Below, one piece after another: positions 14,824 to 22,257 of a stretch of DNA of 25,873 bases. The DNA is taken from assembly GCA_947176685.1 (NCBI GenBank), contig CAMWRL010000004.1, positions 1 to 25,873 on the forward strand, in the 5' to 3' direction. The notes beneath the pieces were generated by a model. The model was not told the DNA's origin. It saw nothing but the letters and a program-made list of their open reading frames with translations, and ran no database searches. The stretch comes from an uncultured Ruminococcus sp. (GTDB lineage: Bacteria; Bacillota; Clostridia; Oscillospirales; Ruminococcaceae). Positions within the stretch are counted from its first letter, which is position 1. Each line of letters opens with the position of its first letter. A program made the position numbers and the translations under genes.

Positions 14824-14850
14824 GAATGATTTTGTTTTTCTTGACAAAAT
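14814..14850. promoter_or_regulatory. Perfect 13-bp inverted repeat holding both divergent -35 boxes
   Basis: The arms ATTTTGTCAAGAA (14814-14826) and TTCTTGACAAAAT (14838-14850) are exact reverse complements separated by 11 bases. Each arm contains the TTGACA of one of the two divergent promoters. A dimeric regulator bound here would control both directions, so it is a candidate shared operator. Part of the symmetry follows simply from two TTGACA boxes back to back; the extra seven matching bases per arm do not. Confidence 0.7.
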
Positions 14851-14869
14851 CAGTGGGGAATGTTATAAT
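14841..14869 (+). promoter_or_regulatory. Consensus sigma-A promoter of the RlaP-type gene
   Basis: TTGACA (14841-14846), a 17-bp spacer and TATAAT (14864-14869), a perfect match 30 bp before the ATG at 14900. The 15 bases from 14860 to 14874 around the -10 are identical to those at the Hen1 promoter (25428-25442). Confidence 0.88.
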
Positions 14870-14899
14870 GAAGTTCACTGCAACAGAAAGGATGATAAT

Positions 14900-15664
14900 A
14901 TGTCAGTAAAGGAAAATATTCTGAAAAAGCTTTCAGATATAGAAAAAGCTGAAAATATAAAGATACTTCACGCCATAGAGTCCGGAAGTCGTGCGTGGGG
15001 ATTCGCTTCACCCGACAGCGACTATGATGTAAGATTCATATACGTCCGTCCCCGAAACGACTATCTTCATCTTGAAAAGACCCGTGACGTTATCGAATGG
15101 GAACTGAATGATACATATGATGTCAACGGCTGGGATATTACCAAAACTCTCCGGCTTCTCCACAACTCTAATCCCAACGCCTTTGAATGGCTTAATTCGC
15201 CGATAGTGTACCGTTCGGACGACATTATGAAAGAAATAATTACCGAATTATACGGATATTTTTCGTGCAGTTCGGGAATATGCCACTATATAAATATGGC
15301 ACGGGCTAACTGCTATTACCTGAAAGCAGGAGATTTCAGACTGAAAAAATACTTTTATGTGATACGTCCGATACTGGCGTGTAAATGGATTCTTGAAAAA
15401 AACACACCGCCTCCGGTGGTTTTTCAGGAACTCATTGACAGCGTTGCCGAAAGCTACATAAAAGAGGCTATCGCTGAACTTATACGTATAAAGTCGGAAA
15501 CTCCGGAAACCGGAAACGGTGAACATATTCCGGTACTTGACAGCTACATTGAAAGCACTATTCCGGAAATAAGAAAATACGCCGATACATTGCCTATAGA
15601 CAAGACAGCGAACTGGTCGGCTCTGAATGGTATTTTCCTGAAAATTCTTGACAGATTCTCATAA
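14900..15664 (+). CDS. Predicted nucleotidyltransferase, RlaP / PF10127 family
   Basis: 254 residues. The N-terminal half is a minimal DNA polymerase beta-type nucleotidyltransferase: AIESGSRAWGFASPDSDYDVRFIYV with the GSxAxG loop at 29-34 and metal-binding D41 and D43. EWELNDTYDVNGWDITK follows (65-82), supplying the third acidic residue and the conserved WD pair of the family. The C-terminal half is helical. PF10127 proteins include RlaP, named for its association with RNA ligases in predicted RNA repair systems; the reaction is not well defined, and many members stand alone as this one does. ATG 14900 has AAAGGATG six bases upstream. The gene is monocistronic, with its own consensus promoter and a strong terminator. 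The RNA-repair reading gains some support from the Hen1 gene 10 kb away with a matching -10 region. Confidence 0.88.
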   Translation: MSVKENILKKLSDIEKAENIKILHAIESGSRAWGFASPDSDYDVRFIYVRPRNDYLHLEKTRDVIEWELNDTYDVNGWDITKTLRLLHNSNPNAFEWLNSPIVYRSDDIMKEIITELYGYFSCSSGICHYINMARANCYYLKAGDFRLKKYFYVIRPILACKWILEKNTPPPVVFQELIDSVAESYIKEAIAELIRIKSETPETGNGEHIPVLDSYIESTIPEIRKYADTLPIDKTANWSALNGIFLKILDRFS

Positions 15665-15721
15665 CCGTCAAAAAAATCTATATTATGGTTGACGCAAAAG
15701 AATTTTTTGCCGGATAAACAG

Positions 15722-15760
15722 AAAATTCCCCTGACTTCTGCGGTCGGGGGAATTTTTTTT
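15722..15760. terminator. Bidirectional terminator between RlaP and GH3 genes
   Basis: A strong stem (15722-15735 with 15743-15756; core AAAATTCCCC/GGGGAATTTT extended by TGAC pairing) has a 7-base loop. A run of T follows on the plus strand (15753-15760) and A/T-rich sequence on the other side, so it can end both convergent transcripts. Confidence 0.88.
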
Positions 15761-15806
15761 ATGATGTATGGGTCTTTCGGGTCAGGGTAAGCAATTATAT
15801 GCTATA

Positions 15807-17417
15807 TCAGAATAAACCGAGTTCATATTTCTGGTTGAGGATACGTGCAACACTCTGGTTAATCCTGTCTTCGGAAATCCCGCCGTTTTCAACCGCTTCG
15901 CAGACTGCGCTTACAGCTTCCTGCAAGTTCTGGGGCATAAGAATAATATCAATTCCCGCCTGCACCGACATAACAGCAGCTTCACCGGACGAATACACAC
16001 CTGAAACAGTATTCATTTGCTGTGCATCCGTAACTGCTATACCGTCAAAACCAAGCTCGCCCCTGAGATATTCCGTAACGGCAGTATATGACAGGTCAGC
16101 CGGAAGATTATCTCCGAATCCGGTAACTATCTGGTGACTTACCATTACAAAGTCCACGCCGGATTCTATTCCCGTCCTAAATGGTACAAATTCACTTTCA
16201 CGCAGCTGGTCAACGGTTCTGTCAATGATGACATATGAATCTTCGTGAGTATTGCCGTCTTCTGCACCCAGTCCGGGGAAATGCTTAAGCGTAGCACATA
16301 CACCTGCGTCCTGAAGGCCCGTTGCAACACTGGTTGCCATATTTGCGACAACATTCGGGTCATCGCTGAATATACGGTCTCCGAGTTCGTTATAAGGATT
16401 TATATTTACATCCGCAACAGGTGCAAAGTCAAGGTTGAATCCGAGTGAGCGCAGGTCAGAACCGATTGTATAGCCGACAGTATAACCTTGTCCGGCATCG
16501 TTGGATTCGCCGTAGTAAGCCATATTATAGAAAGCTGTTGTGCCAAGTTTCTGGGCTGCACGGGCAACTGTACCGCCTTCTTCGTCAATTGCCGTAAAAA
16601 TCCCTACTCCACAGGAATCCTTTGCATACTGCTGGACGTTTTCGAGCATACTTCTTGTCTGAGGCACTGAAACAAGATTATCCGCAAAGTATATTATTCC
16701 GCCTACCGGATATTCCGCAACAGCGTTTCTGGTAGCTTCGCCCGATGCGGTAGTCGGATATACTCCTGTAAGCTGTTCGGGCGTTACAATGAACATCTGA
16801 CATACTTTTTCTTCAAGTGTCATCTGCTCCAGAAGTGCCTGCGGATTATCAGGTTTTGTAACAGTAGTTGTTGTGGTGGTCGTAGTAGTAGTTGTTGTTG
16901 TAGTTGTCGTGGTTGTTGTTTTTGCAGTCGTAGTTGTCTTGTTGGTTGTAGTTGTCTTGTTGGTTGCAGTTGTTTTTGTAGTTGCATTTGTCTTTGTGGT
17001 TGCAGTTGTCTTGGAAACGGTTCTTGTCGTAAGACCCGAAGTATTAAGTTCAGGATTCACAACTACAGTATGAGTCGTTCCCCGCTGAACATCAGGACTG
17101 TTATTTACTGCACCTGTAGTTGCTGCAACGTGTTGGACTGCCGGACGTACTGTTGAAGTGGTCATAACTTCCGGCAGACTTACGGTTGTACCTGCCGTTC
17201 TGGTTGCTGAAACCGTACCGCTTGCTGACGTAACAGTATTTCCGGTTGAAGTCTCTGTTGAAGTCTCCGTTGAAGTCTCTGTTGAAATATCCGTCTGAGC
17301 ATCGGTTGTCTGTTCGCTCATAACCGGAATATCCTGCATATTCTGTACTACCTGTCCGCAGCCAGCAAGAGCCGTTGCCGCAAGAAGTACAGGAATTATT
17401 TTTCTGAAATTTTTCAC
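15807..17417 (-). CDS. Secreted GH3 glycoside hydrolase lipoprotein (NagZ-like) with Thr-rich linker
   Basis: 536 residues. A lipoprotein signal peptide ends in lipobox ALAGC (Cys20). Residues 30-188 are a disordered Thr/Ser/Ala/Lys linker containing 19 consecutive Thr (167-185). Residues 190-536 form a glycoside hydrolase family 3 domain with ALLEQMTLEEKVCQMF, the sugar-binding KHFPG (378-382), the probable acid/base His391 (DGNTHED) and nucleophile Asp464 in FDGIAVTDAQQM. The His loop and single-domain form resemble the beta-N-acetylhexosaminidase (NagZ) branch, which releases N-acetylglucosamine from peptidoglycan fragments. Anchoring outside the membrane, as in Bacillus NagZ, suggests wall recycling or glycan feeding. 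The start is a GTG (17415-17417) with AAGGGGGG ten bases upstream. No sigma-A promoter was spotted in the 30 bp before it, so it may be read from queF. Confidence 0.92.
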   Translation of the reverse strand: MKNFRKIIPVLLAATALAGCGQVVQNMQDIPVMSEQTTDAQTDISTETSTETSTETSTGNTVTSASGTVSATRTAGTTVSLPEVMTTSTVRPAVQHVAATTGAVNNSPDVQRGTTHTVVVNPELNTSGLTTRTVSKTTATTKTNATTKTTATNKTTTTNKTTTTAKTTTTTTTTTTTTTTTTTTTVTKPDNPQALLEQMTLEEKVCQMFIVTPEQLTGVYPTTASGEATRNAVAEYPVGGIIYFADNLVSVPQTRSMLENVQQYAKDSCGVGIFTAIDEEGGTVARAAQKLGTTAFYNMAYYGESNDAGQGYTVGYTIGSDLRSLGFNLDFAPVADVNINPYNELGDRIFSDDPNVVANMATSVATGLQDAGVCATLKHFPGLGAEDGNTHEDSYVIIDRTVDQLRESEFVPFRTGIESGVDFVMVSHQIVTGFGDNLPADLSYTAVTEYLRGELGFDGIAVTDAQQMNTVSGVYSSGEAAVMSVQAGIDIILMPQNLQEAVSAVCEAVENGGISEDRINQSVARILNQKYELGLF

Positions 17418-17448
17418 GTTATGTTTACCCCCCTTGAAAATCTTTGTT

Positions 17449-18075
17449 TTATCTGTTGTCTACATTTTCCGGATAAAGGTCGTGATGGGACAGCCTTTCC
17501 CAAGCAAGTTTTTCCCATTTTGTATCGGGTCTGCCGTAGTTGCAGTACGGGTCAATTGAGATTCCGCCACGAGGAAGGAATTTTCCCCATACCTCTATGT
17601 ACTTCGGATTCATAAGTTTTATGAGGTCTTTCATAATGATGTTTACACAGTCCTCATGGAAGTCCCCGTGGTTGCGGAAACTGAAAAGATAAAGCTTAAG
17701 CGACTTGCTCTCAACCATTTTTTTGTCCGGAATATATGAAATATATATAGTTGCAAAATCAGGCTGTCCCGTAATCGGACAGAGACTTGTAAACTCCGGA
17801 CAGTTGAATTTTACAAAATAGTCATTGTCGGGGTGCTTGTTGTCGAAAGTTTCGAGTACTTCCGGAGAGTAATCAGAAGCATATTTTGTATTTTTGCTTC
17901 CGAGATTCTGTAAACCCTCGTCAGCACGGACGGGAGATTTTTCGGTTTGTGTTTCTTTTTCAGATTTTGGAAACGGCTTTTTTTCCTCATCGAAAAAATC
18001 AGCAGTGCCGGATTTTATTTCGCCGATTACCTCCTCAAACATCTTTTTCATTTCGTCACGGAAATTCATATCCAT
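17449..18075 (-). CDS. queF: NADPH-dependent 7-cyano-7-deazaguanine reductase (preQ0 reductase)
   Basis: 208 residues. It reduces the nitrile of preQ0 to the aminomethyl of preQ1, the last step before insertion into tRNA. The type I (unimodular) QueF core lies at about residues 62-208, with nucleophile Cys99 in EFTSLCPITGQPDF, Asp106, the ESKSLKLY motif (122-129) signature of the family, and HGDFHED (136-142). The first about 60 residues are a charged extension (EEKKPFPKSEKETQTEKS) absent from typical enzymes of about 150-165 residues. ATG 18073-18075 has GGAGGAA six or seven bases upstream; a second in-frame ATG lies two codons on. It is 14 bp downstream of an unknown gene on the same strand, at the end of the long run led by the preQ1 riboswitch. 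Confidence 0.95.
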   Translation of the reverse strand: MDMNFRDEMKKMFEEVIGEIKSGTADFFDEEKKPFPKSEKETQTEKSPVRADEGLQNLGSKNTKYASDYSPEVLETFDNKHPDNDYFVKFNCPEFTSLCPITGQPDFATIYISYIPDKKMVESKSLKLYLFSFRNHGDFHEDCVNIIMKDLIKLMNPKYIEVWGKFLPRGGISIDPYCNYGRPDTKWEKLAWERLSHHDLYPENVDNR

Positions 18076-18089
18076 AATAATTCCTCCTG

Positions 18090-18782
18090 TTATTTTCTTA
18101 TATTTGCTGTATAACGTATACGTTCAAGAGCTTCTGAAAATGCGTCTGCACCGCACATATCTTTCCATAGCGGACGCTTGCCGCAATATATATCTTCTTC
18201 CACAAAGTCGCATAACGCTTTAAAAGCATTGTATAACTTTTTCACGTCACCGACTCTGAAAAGTTTTTCTTCATCATAGTTGTAATACCCCTTTCCCCCA
18301 ATACCGATAGTTGACCAGTAATTTGCATGTCTGTACTCGTATTCGTACTCCTCAGCACTCAAAGGCTCACCGGCTTGCCGGCAGTTTTCTGCCATAATGT
18401 CAACATCTTCCGGAATACTCGGTCTGTATATGCCTATGTCCGTCTCAACAAAAGCATAACTGTAACCGTTTTCACGGTCATCAATGTCTCCATTGTTGTG
18501 TTGTGCCAGAATCTCATATACTTTGTCTGTACTTTCCGCAAACGGATTTATGCCATATATTTCCGGCTGTAAAACGCCGTCCATCCCTCCCAGAAGCTCT
18601 ATAAACTCAAGTTTATTATCCCTGTCAAAATCAAACCTGATTTCATTTTTGAAATAGTAATATGACGATTCAAATATATGCGGTTTGCCCAGAATACTTT
18701 CCACAATCTCTCTTGAACAGCCCAGTATTATTTTTTTGCTGTCAAGTTCAATGCCTTCAAGAGGTTTTATAATTACTTTCAT
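18090..18782 (-). CDS. Hypothetical cytoplasmic protein, BamE/SmpA-like motif at N-terminus
   Basis: 230 residues from ATG 18780-18782 (AAAGGAAA upstream). It starts MKVIIKPLEGIELDSKKI and then has ILGCSREIVESILGKPHIF, which resembles the 'G-S/T-x-x-x-V-x-x-x-L-G-x-P' turn of BamE/SmpA-like domains. This is followed by FDRDNKLEFIELLGG. There is no signal peptide, so an outer-membrane role is excluded. The remainder is acidic with many Tyr residues and no motif that I recognise. Its start lies 26 bp inside the 3' end of the upstream unknown gene, and queF follows 14 bp downstream, so it is part of the same transcription unit. It could be an immunity-type or small-molecule-binding protein; function unknown. 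Confidence 0.8.
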   Translation of the reverse strand: MKVIIKPLEGIELDSKKIILGCSREIVESILGKPHIFESSYYYFKNEIRFDFDRDNKLEFIELLGGMDGVLQPEIYGINPFAESTDKVYEILAQHNNGDIDDRENGYSYAFVETDIGIYRPSIPEDVDIMAENCRQAGEPLSAEEYEYEYRHANYWSTIGIGGKGYYNYDEEKLFRVGDVKKLYNAFKALCDFVEEDIYCGKRPLWKDMCGADAFSEALERIRYTANIRK

Positions 18783-19323
18783 TTGTATTTCCTTTCTGGT
18801 ATATTTCAGCACAGTCTTCTATATAGTCGTGAACTATAAACCAGTCAAATTTCGGAGATACGATATAGAAATCCTGTAACCAGCCGTCAGTTTCGGACAG
18901 CACGGTTATAATCTCGTCAGGATAGCCCTCATAGATCCATCTTTCCGAAAGAATCAGAAATAATTTACTGTCGGTAACTATTTCGGTGCGGATTTTATTC
19001 AGATAGTCTTCCCAGCCGTCAGACTGAAAAAATCCTGCTATTATATGGTTTTCAAGATTTTTCCTTATATGTAAATTGTGATATTCAAGCCTTATCTTGT
19101 CAGTAACAAAATTTCTATAATCGCAGAAAGAATAATAAAACTTCTTTATTATGTCATAGTATTTTATTTTGGAGTACTCATAAAACCTGCTCCGGTCTAT
19201 GTTTTCTTCCTTTATAATTTCCTCTATCTCGTCACGAATCCAGAAACGTATAGGTTTTCCATAGGTCTTTTCCTGCCAGTAAGGGTCTTTCCAGTCGTTC
19301 ACATCATTTGCCATTTCAACCAT
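18757..19323 (-). CDS. Hypothetical protein
   Basis: Up to 188 residues from ATG 19321-19323 (GGGGGA very close upstream); a second ATG at 19312-19314 would give 185. It is soluble, rich in aromatic, Asp/Glu and Lys residues, and mostly helical, with FWIRDEIEEIIKEENID near the start and a C-terminal segment FLILSERWIYEGYPDEIITVLSE. No known domain was recognised. It overlaps the gene before it by 25 bp and the gene after it by 26 bp, so it belongs to a tight trio with coupled translation within the que-linked run. Confidence 0.75.
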   Translation of the reverse strand: MVEMANDVNDWKDPYWQEKTYGKPIRFWIRDEIEEIIKEENIDRSRFYEYSKIKYYDIIKKFYYSFCDYRNFVTDKIRLEYHNLHIRKNLENHIIAGFFQSDGWEDYLNKIRTEIVTDSKLFLILSERWIYEGYPDEIITVLSETDGWLQDFYIVSPKFDWFIVHDYIEDCAEIYQKGNTNESNYKTS

Positions 19324-19751
19324 AAGTCCCCCGAAAAATCAGCCGTCTGATACGGTTCTAAATAACCGTCAGTTATAGCCGTTCCCTCAATGCTGATATG
19401 TACCATTTCTCCGGAAACCTCCAGTATTTTAAGACTGTATTTTTCAAAAGGTTCGTGTTCGTAAATATAAAGCGTATCTTCTCTTTCGTCAGCCTCTTCC
19501 GGACTGTCAACCGAATATACTTCTCCAACAAGCTCGCTGATACCGGATTTACGTGTTTCGTGGTCGTTGATGTCAATAACCGGAGTGACTTCTTCACCGT
19601 TGAAAACTCCCTTTTCAAAGTCCATAAAAAACGATATAATTATAGTATCGTCATATTCGTCACTTTCGGAAACAATAATACCCGTACTGTTTATGCTGTC
19701 AAGTTCAAAGGTCGCTCCGCCTAAAGTAAGTTTTCCGTATTGTTTTTCCAT
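19299..19751 (-). CDS. Hypothetical acidic beta-rich protein
   Basis: 150 residues, strongly acidic, with alternating hydrophobic strands (GKLTLGGATFELDSI, TIIISFFMDFEKG, YSLKILEVSGEMVHISIEGTAI), suggesting a small beta-barrel or sandwich. No signal peptide or membrane segment. ATG 19749-19751 has AGGAGG about twelve bases upstream, a rather wide spacing. It follows the GyrI-like gene by a few bases and its end overlaps the next gene by 25 bp. No family recognised; its size and acidity would fit an immunity or inhibitor protein, but that is only a guess. Confidence 0.75.
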   Translation of the reverse strand: MEKQYGKLTLGGATFELDSINSTGIIVSESDEYDDTIIISFFMDFEKGVFNGEEVTPVIDINDHETRKSGISELVGEVYSVDSPEEADEREDTLYIYEHEPFEKYSLKILEVSGEMVHISIEGTAITDGYLEPYQTADFSGDLWLKWQMM

Positions 19752-19758
19752 AACAAAT

Positions 19759-20394
19759 TCAATCCTCCTTTTTAACAGGGTGTCTTATAACTGTTTTGAG
19801 TTTGTTTATATCACATCTGCGGGGGTCACTGAGATATATTTCATGATGTAACCTTTTATCAGTAATATCCGGTTTGTAACCGTTTTTTCCGGCATACTCA
19901 TGCATAAGATTTACCGTATCAGGTTCGCTGTCGTAAGAGCCTATATGCATACACTGTACACAAAGTCCCTCATTATACGTCATAAACTCAACCTTTGAAA
20001 AGTTCTGTTTTTTCTTTCGGGAGGCTTCTTTTAACGCCCATTCAAAGTCGTTTTTCGTCACAAAGTCCGGCAGTCTGATAACAGATATAAAATTCATTTC
20101 ATCTTTTCTGCTGTAATCCATATAACCGCTGTTGTCCTGCCACCAGAAGCCCTCCAGCGGCGGAACAACGTACTCAAAGAAACCGTCTATTTTATGGTCT
20201 GTCCTGTAACTCATCTTAATTGTATATGCAACGCCGTACAGAAGTTCTATTGACTTTTTATATTCTCCGTTTTCATCATTGGGATTGCCTTTTCCTCTTA
20301 CTGCGATATAATTCATTTCCGGAATTTCAATAATGTCAGGTTTTTTCCTGGGCATATAGAACTCTTTATATTCTTTCTTATAATCAAAAGCCAT
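19759..20394 (-). CDS. GyrI-like small-molecule-binding domain protein
   Basis: 211 residues from ATG 20392-20394 (GGGA upstream); a GTG four codons earlier is possible. The stand-alone GyrI-like / SHS2 fold is suggested by KPDIIEIPEMNYIAVRGKGNPND at residues about 16-38, YKKSIELLYGVAYTIKM, EYVVPPLEGFWW, the EFMTYNEGLCVQCMHIGSYDSEPDTV segment and the C-terminal HHEIYLSDPRR. These match the GyrI-like proteins found alone or fused to AraC/MerR regulators, where they bind hydrophobic or cationic small molecules. No DNA-binding domain is present. It lies between a lipoprotein and an unknown gene in the que-linked run and may be a binding or hydrolysing partner for xenobiotics; substrate unknown. 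Confidence 0.85.
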   Translation of the reverse strand: MAFDYKKEYKEFYMPRKKPDIIEIPEMNYIAVRGKGNPNDENGEYKKSIELLYGVAYTIKMSYRTDHKIDGFFEYVVPPLEGFWWQDNSGYMDYSRKDEMNFISVIRLPDFVTKNDFEWALKEASRKKKQNFSKVEFMTYNEGLCVQCMHIGSYDSEPDTVNLMHEYAGKNGYKPDITDKRLHHEIYLSDPRRCDINKLKTVIRHPVKKED

Positions 20395-20426
20395 ATTTAT
20401 TCCCACACTCTTTTGTTAAAAAATTT

Positions 20427-20993
20427 TTATTCAGTTGTCTGCTCCTCGAATATTAATAAACTGTTTTCAATTGCAAGTCTGCCAGTCTCATATGGCTCAC
20501 TGCTTTCTTCCAGCCACCACCCGTATGGAGATTTTTTCACATATAATTCATCGTTTTCTGAAAACAAGGTGTAATCATATTCTCCTCTGTCCCATAGACA
20601 ATAGTTCTGCCCATTGCGATAATCACATACAATAATATGTTCATCACACATACCGTAACCAAACATAACAGACGAACATAACTCCGGAAATCCGTCATTA
20701 TTAAGGTCAGTAAAAAATGCATTCAATACGGGCGTACCCTCAACTAAAACACTTTCTTTTCCGTCTGTATAAGCTGATATTCGGTCTGTCCAGATAAATT
20801 CAGTATCAGGAAAAACATCAAGTTTAATTTTTAATTCAAAATCTTCATTGAACGGAAACTCCTCTGCATCTGAATAGTCTGCCCACTGGTATACTTTGCT
20901 ATTGTCAAAACTGTCCTGAACCTGTTTATTTTTGTCGCACGAAGCAACCAAACAGCATAACGATATAATTAAAATCAATATTCTGTAATTCAT
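20427..20993 (-). CDS. Hypothetical lipoprotein
   Basis: 188 residues. The N-terminus MNYRILILIISLCCLVASC is a lipoprotein signal with lipobox VASC and Cys19 as lipidated residue. The mature protein is acidic and contains DLNNDGFPEL, a short calcium-binding or FG-GAP-like loop seen in repeat-containing extracellular proteins. A CxxxH-type pattern (GMCDEHIIVCDY) and tryptophan-rich strands follow. No catalytic domain recognised. It starts 30 bp after the queC stop with no promoter or terminator between them, so it is probably cotranscribed with queC; a GAAGGGA ribosome binding site lies close to the ATG. Confidence 0.8.
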   Translation of the reverse strand: MNYRILILIISLCCLVASCDKNKQVQDSFDNSKVYQWADYSDAEEFPFNEDFELKIKLDVFPDTEFIWTDRISAYTDGKESVLVEGTPVLNAFFTDLNNDGFPELCSSVMFGYGMCDEHIIVCDYRNGQNYCLWDRGEYDYTLFSENDELYVKKSPYGWWLEESSEPYETGRLAIENSLLIFEEQTTE

Positions 20994-21023
20994 ATCCCTT
21001 CATTCTTTATCACAAACGGCGGT

Positions 21024-21704
21024 TTATTTCATAAGAGGGTCTGTAACTCCATTAGCCTCGAAAGCCTTTATTCTGTCACGACAAGTTCCGCATACTCCGC
21101 AGGGTCTGTCGCCGCCCTCGTAACAACTCCACGTCATTTCGTAGGGTACGCCTAATTCAAGACCTTTCTTTATAACGTCCGCTTTGGTGAGGTTGACAAA
21201 CGGCGCAATAATTTCAAGCTGTCTGCCGCTGCCCAGATATATAGCCCTGTTCATAGCGTCGTTGAAGTCTGCCGAACAGTCCGGATAAGCGTTGCCGGCG
21301 GCGTCATCACTGTGCGCTCCGTAATAGATTACTGAACATTCATTTGACAGCGCAACGCTTGCGGCTGACGACAGAAACAGTCCGTTTCTGAACGGCACGT
21401 ATGTTGAAACGGGTTTGCCGTTGGTTTTTTCAAGCTGTTCGGCGTAGGTTTCCTGCGGTATATCGTCATCAGAACCGGACAGCAATGAGCAGTCCGAATC
21501 CGCAAATATCAACGCAAGGTCAAGTGTTTTCAGCTTTACGCCGTAGTAAGCGGCGATTTTTTCGGAACACTCAAGTTCCTTGTTGTGTTTCTGTCCATAG
21601 TAGACGGACAGGGCTATAACGTTTTCTGCTCCGTACCTGTCAACCGCCATTGCAAGACACGTTGAACTGTCTACTCCTCCGCTGAATAGTACAAGTGCTT
21701 TCAT
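21024..21704 (-). CDS. queC: 7-cyano-7-deazaguanine synthase
   Basis: 226 residues from ATG 21702-21704, which has AAGGAG about eight bases upstream. It uses ATP and ammonia to convert 7-carboxy-7-deazaguanine to preQ0. The PP-loop motif SGGVDS is at residues 8-13. The ALSVYYGQKHNKEL segment and DDAAGNAYPDCSADF substrate loop are typical, and the C-terminal zinc site is complete: C194, C202, C205 and C208 in SCYEGGDRPCGVCGTC. Length is normal. It follows the unknown 179-residue gene by 13 bp in the riboswitch-led operon, and is followed 30 bp later by a lipoprotein gene. Confidence 0.96.
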   Translation of the reverse strand: MKALVLFSGGVDSSTCLAMAVDRYGAENVIALSVYYGQKHNKELECSEKIAAYYGVKLKTLDLALIFADSDCSLLSGSDDDIPQETYAEQLEKTNGKPVSTYVPFRNGLFLSSAASVALSNECSVIYYGAHSDDAAGNAYPDCSADFNDAMNRAIYLGSGRQLEIIAPFVNLTKADVIKKGLELGVPYEMTWSCYEGGDRPCGVCGTCRDRIKAFEANGVTDPLMK

Positions 21705-21717
21705 AAAAATTCTCCTT

Positions 21718-22257
21718 TCAGTCCCATATTCCGCAGTCAACAAGCATAATAGAATTATCTTTTATTGAAATAAATGTATGGTCGCCAAAATAGTAGCCTC
21801 CTATTTCAATATTCTCTGCTCCCGTCAGGTATGGAATAACTGAATTTACTTTACTCTCTGGAATATTATACATTTCGGCGTGACACTTTATTTCATTGAT
21901 TAAATATTCTTCCGTAACTGCTTTCATACGGTATTCTTTATAAGTCATATAATCTGCATAGAAGTCTTTAGCCTGCGTCATATATTGCAAACGTTCGGAA
22001 TACGGAATTTTCCAGAAATCCTGCTCCCATTCCTCACAATAAGCCATATACATCAGAACGGTCTGTACATATGCCTGTTCAAAATTATCCCTTACATAGT
22101 TTTCCGGAAAGTCATATATACTGACAAACATTCCGATAGGATATTTTTTAAACCAGTCGTAATACTTTGAATAGGTTTCAGTCCATTCAAGGTTAACTGC
22201 AATATCTTTGTAATAGTCATAATTGTTGACTATCTTTTTCAGAATATCAATATACAT
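21718..22257 (-). CDS. Unknown protein embedded in the preQ1 operon
   Basis: 179 residues. Its ATG overlaps the TGA of folE by one base (TGATG), so it is translationally coupled to folE, and queC begins 13 bp after its stop. It is rich in Tyr, Trp and Glu, mostly helical (DYYKDIAVNLEWTETYSKYY, AYCEEWEQDFWKIPYSERL), with a beta-rich C-terminal end (IEIGGYYFGDHTFISI, SIMLVDCGIWD). No signal peptide, membrane segment, Cys pair or known catalytic motif is visible. The placement between folE and queC suggests a link to deazaguanine metabolism or to tRNA modification, but the protein could equally be an accidental insertion. Family not recognised. Confidence 0.82.
   Translation of the reverse strand: MYIDILKKIVNNYDYYKDIAVNLEWTETYSKYYDWFKKYPIGMFVSIYDFPENYVRDNFEQAYVQTVLMYMAYCEEWEQDFWKIPYSERLQYMTQAKDFYADYMTYKEYRMKAVTEEYLINEIKCHAEMYNIPESKVNSVIPYLTGAENIEIGGYYFGDHTFISIKDNSIMLVDCGIWD

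Noticed and set aside
15661..15721. TTGACG-based promoter on the plus strand after RlaP
   Set aside because: No -10 element lies at the right distance and no plus-strand gene follows before the terminator.
16873..17073. Val-rich open frame on the plus strand
   Set aside because: It is the reverse complement of the Thr tract in the GH3 lipoprotein gene and has no start signals.
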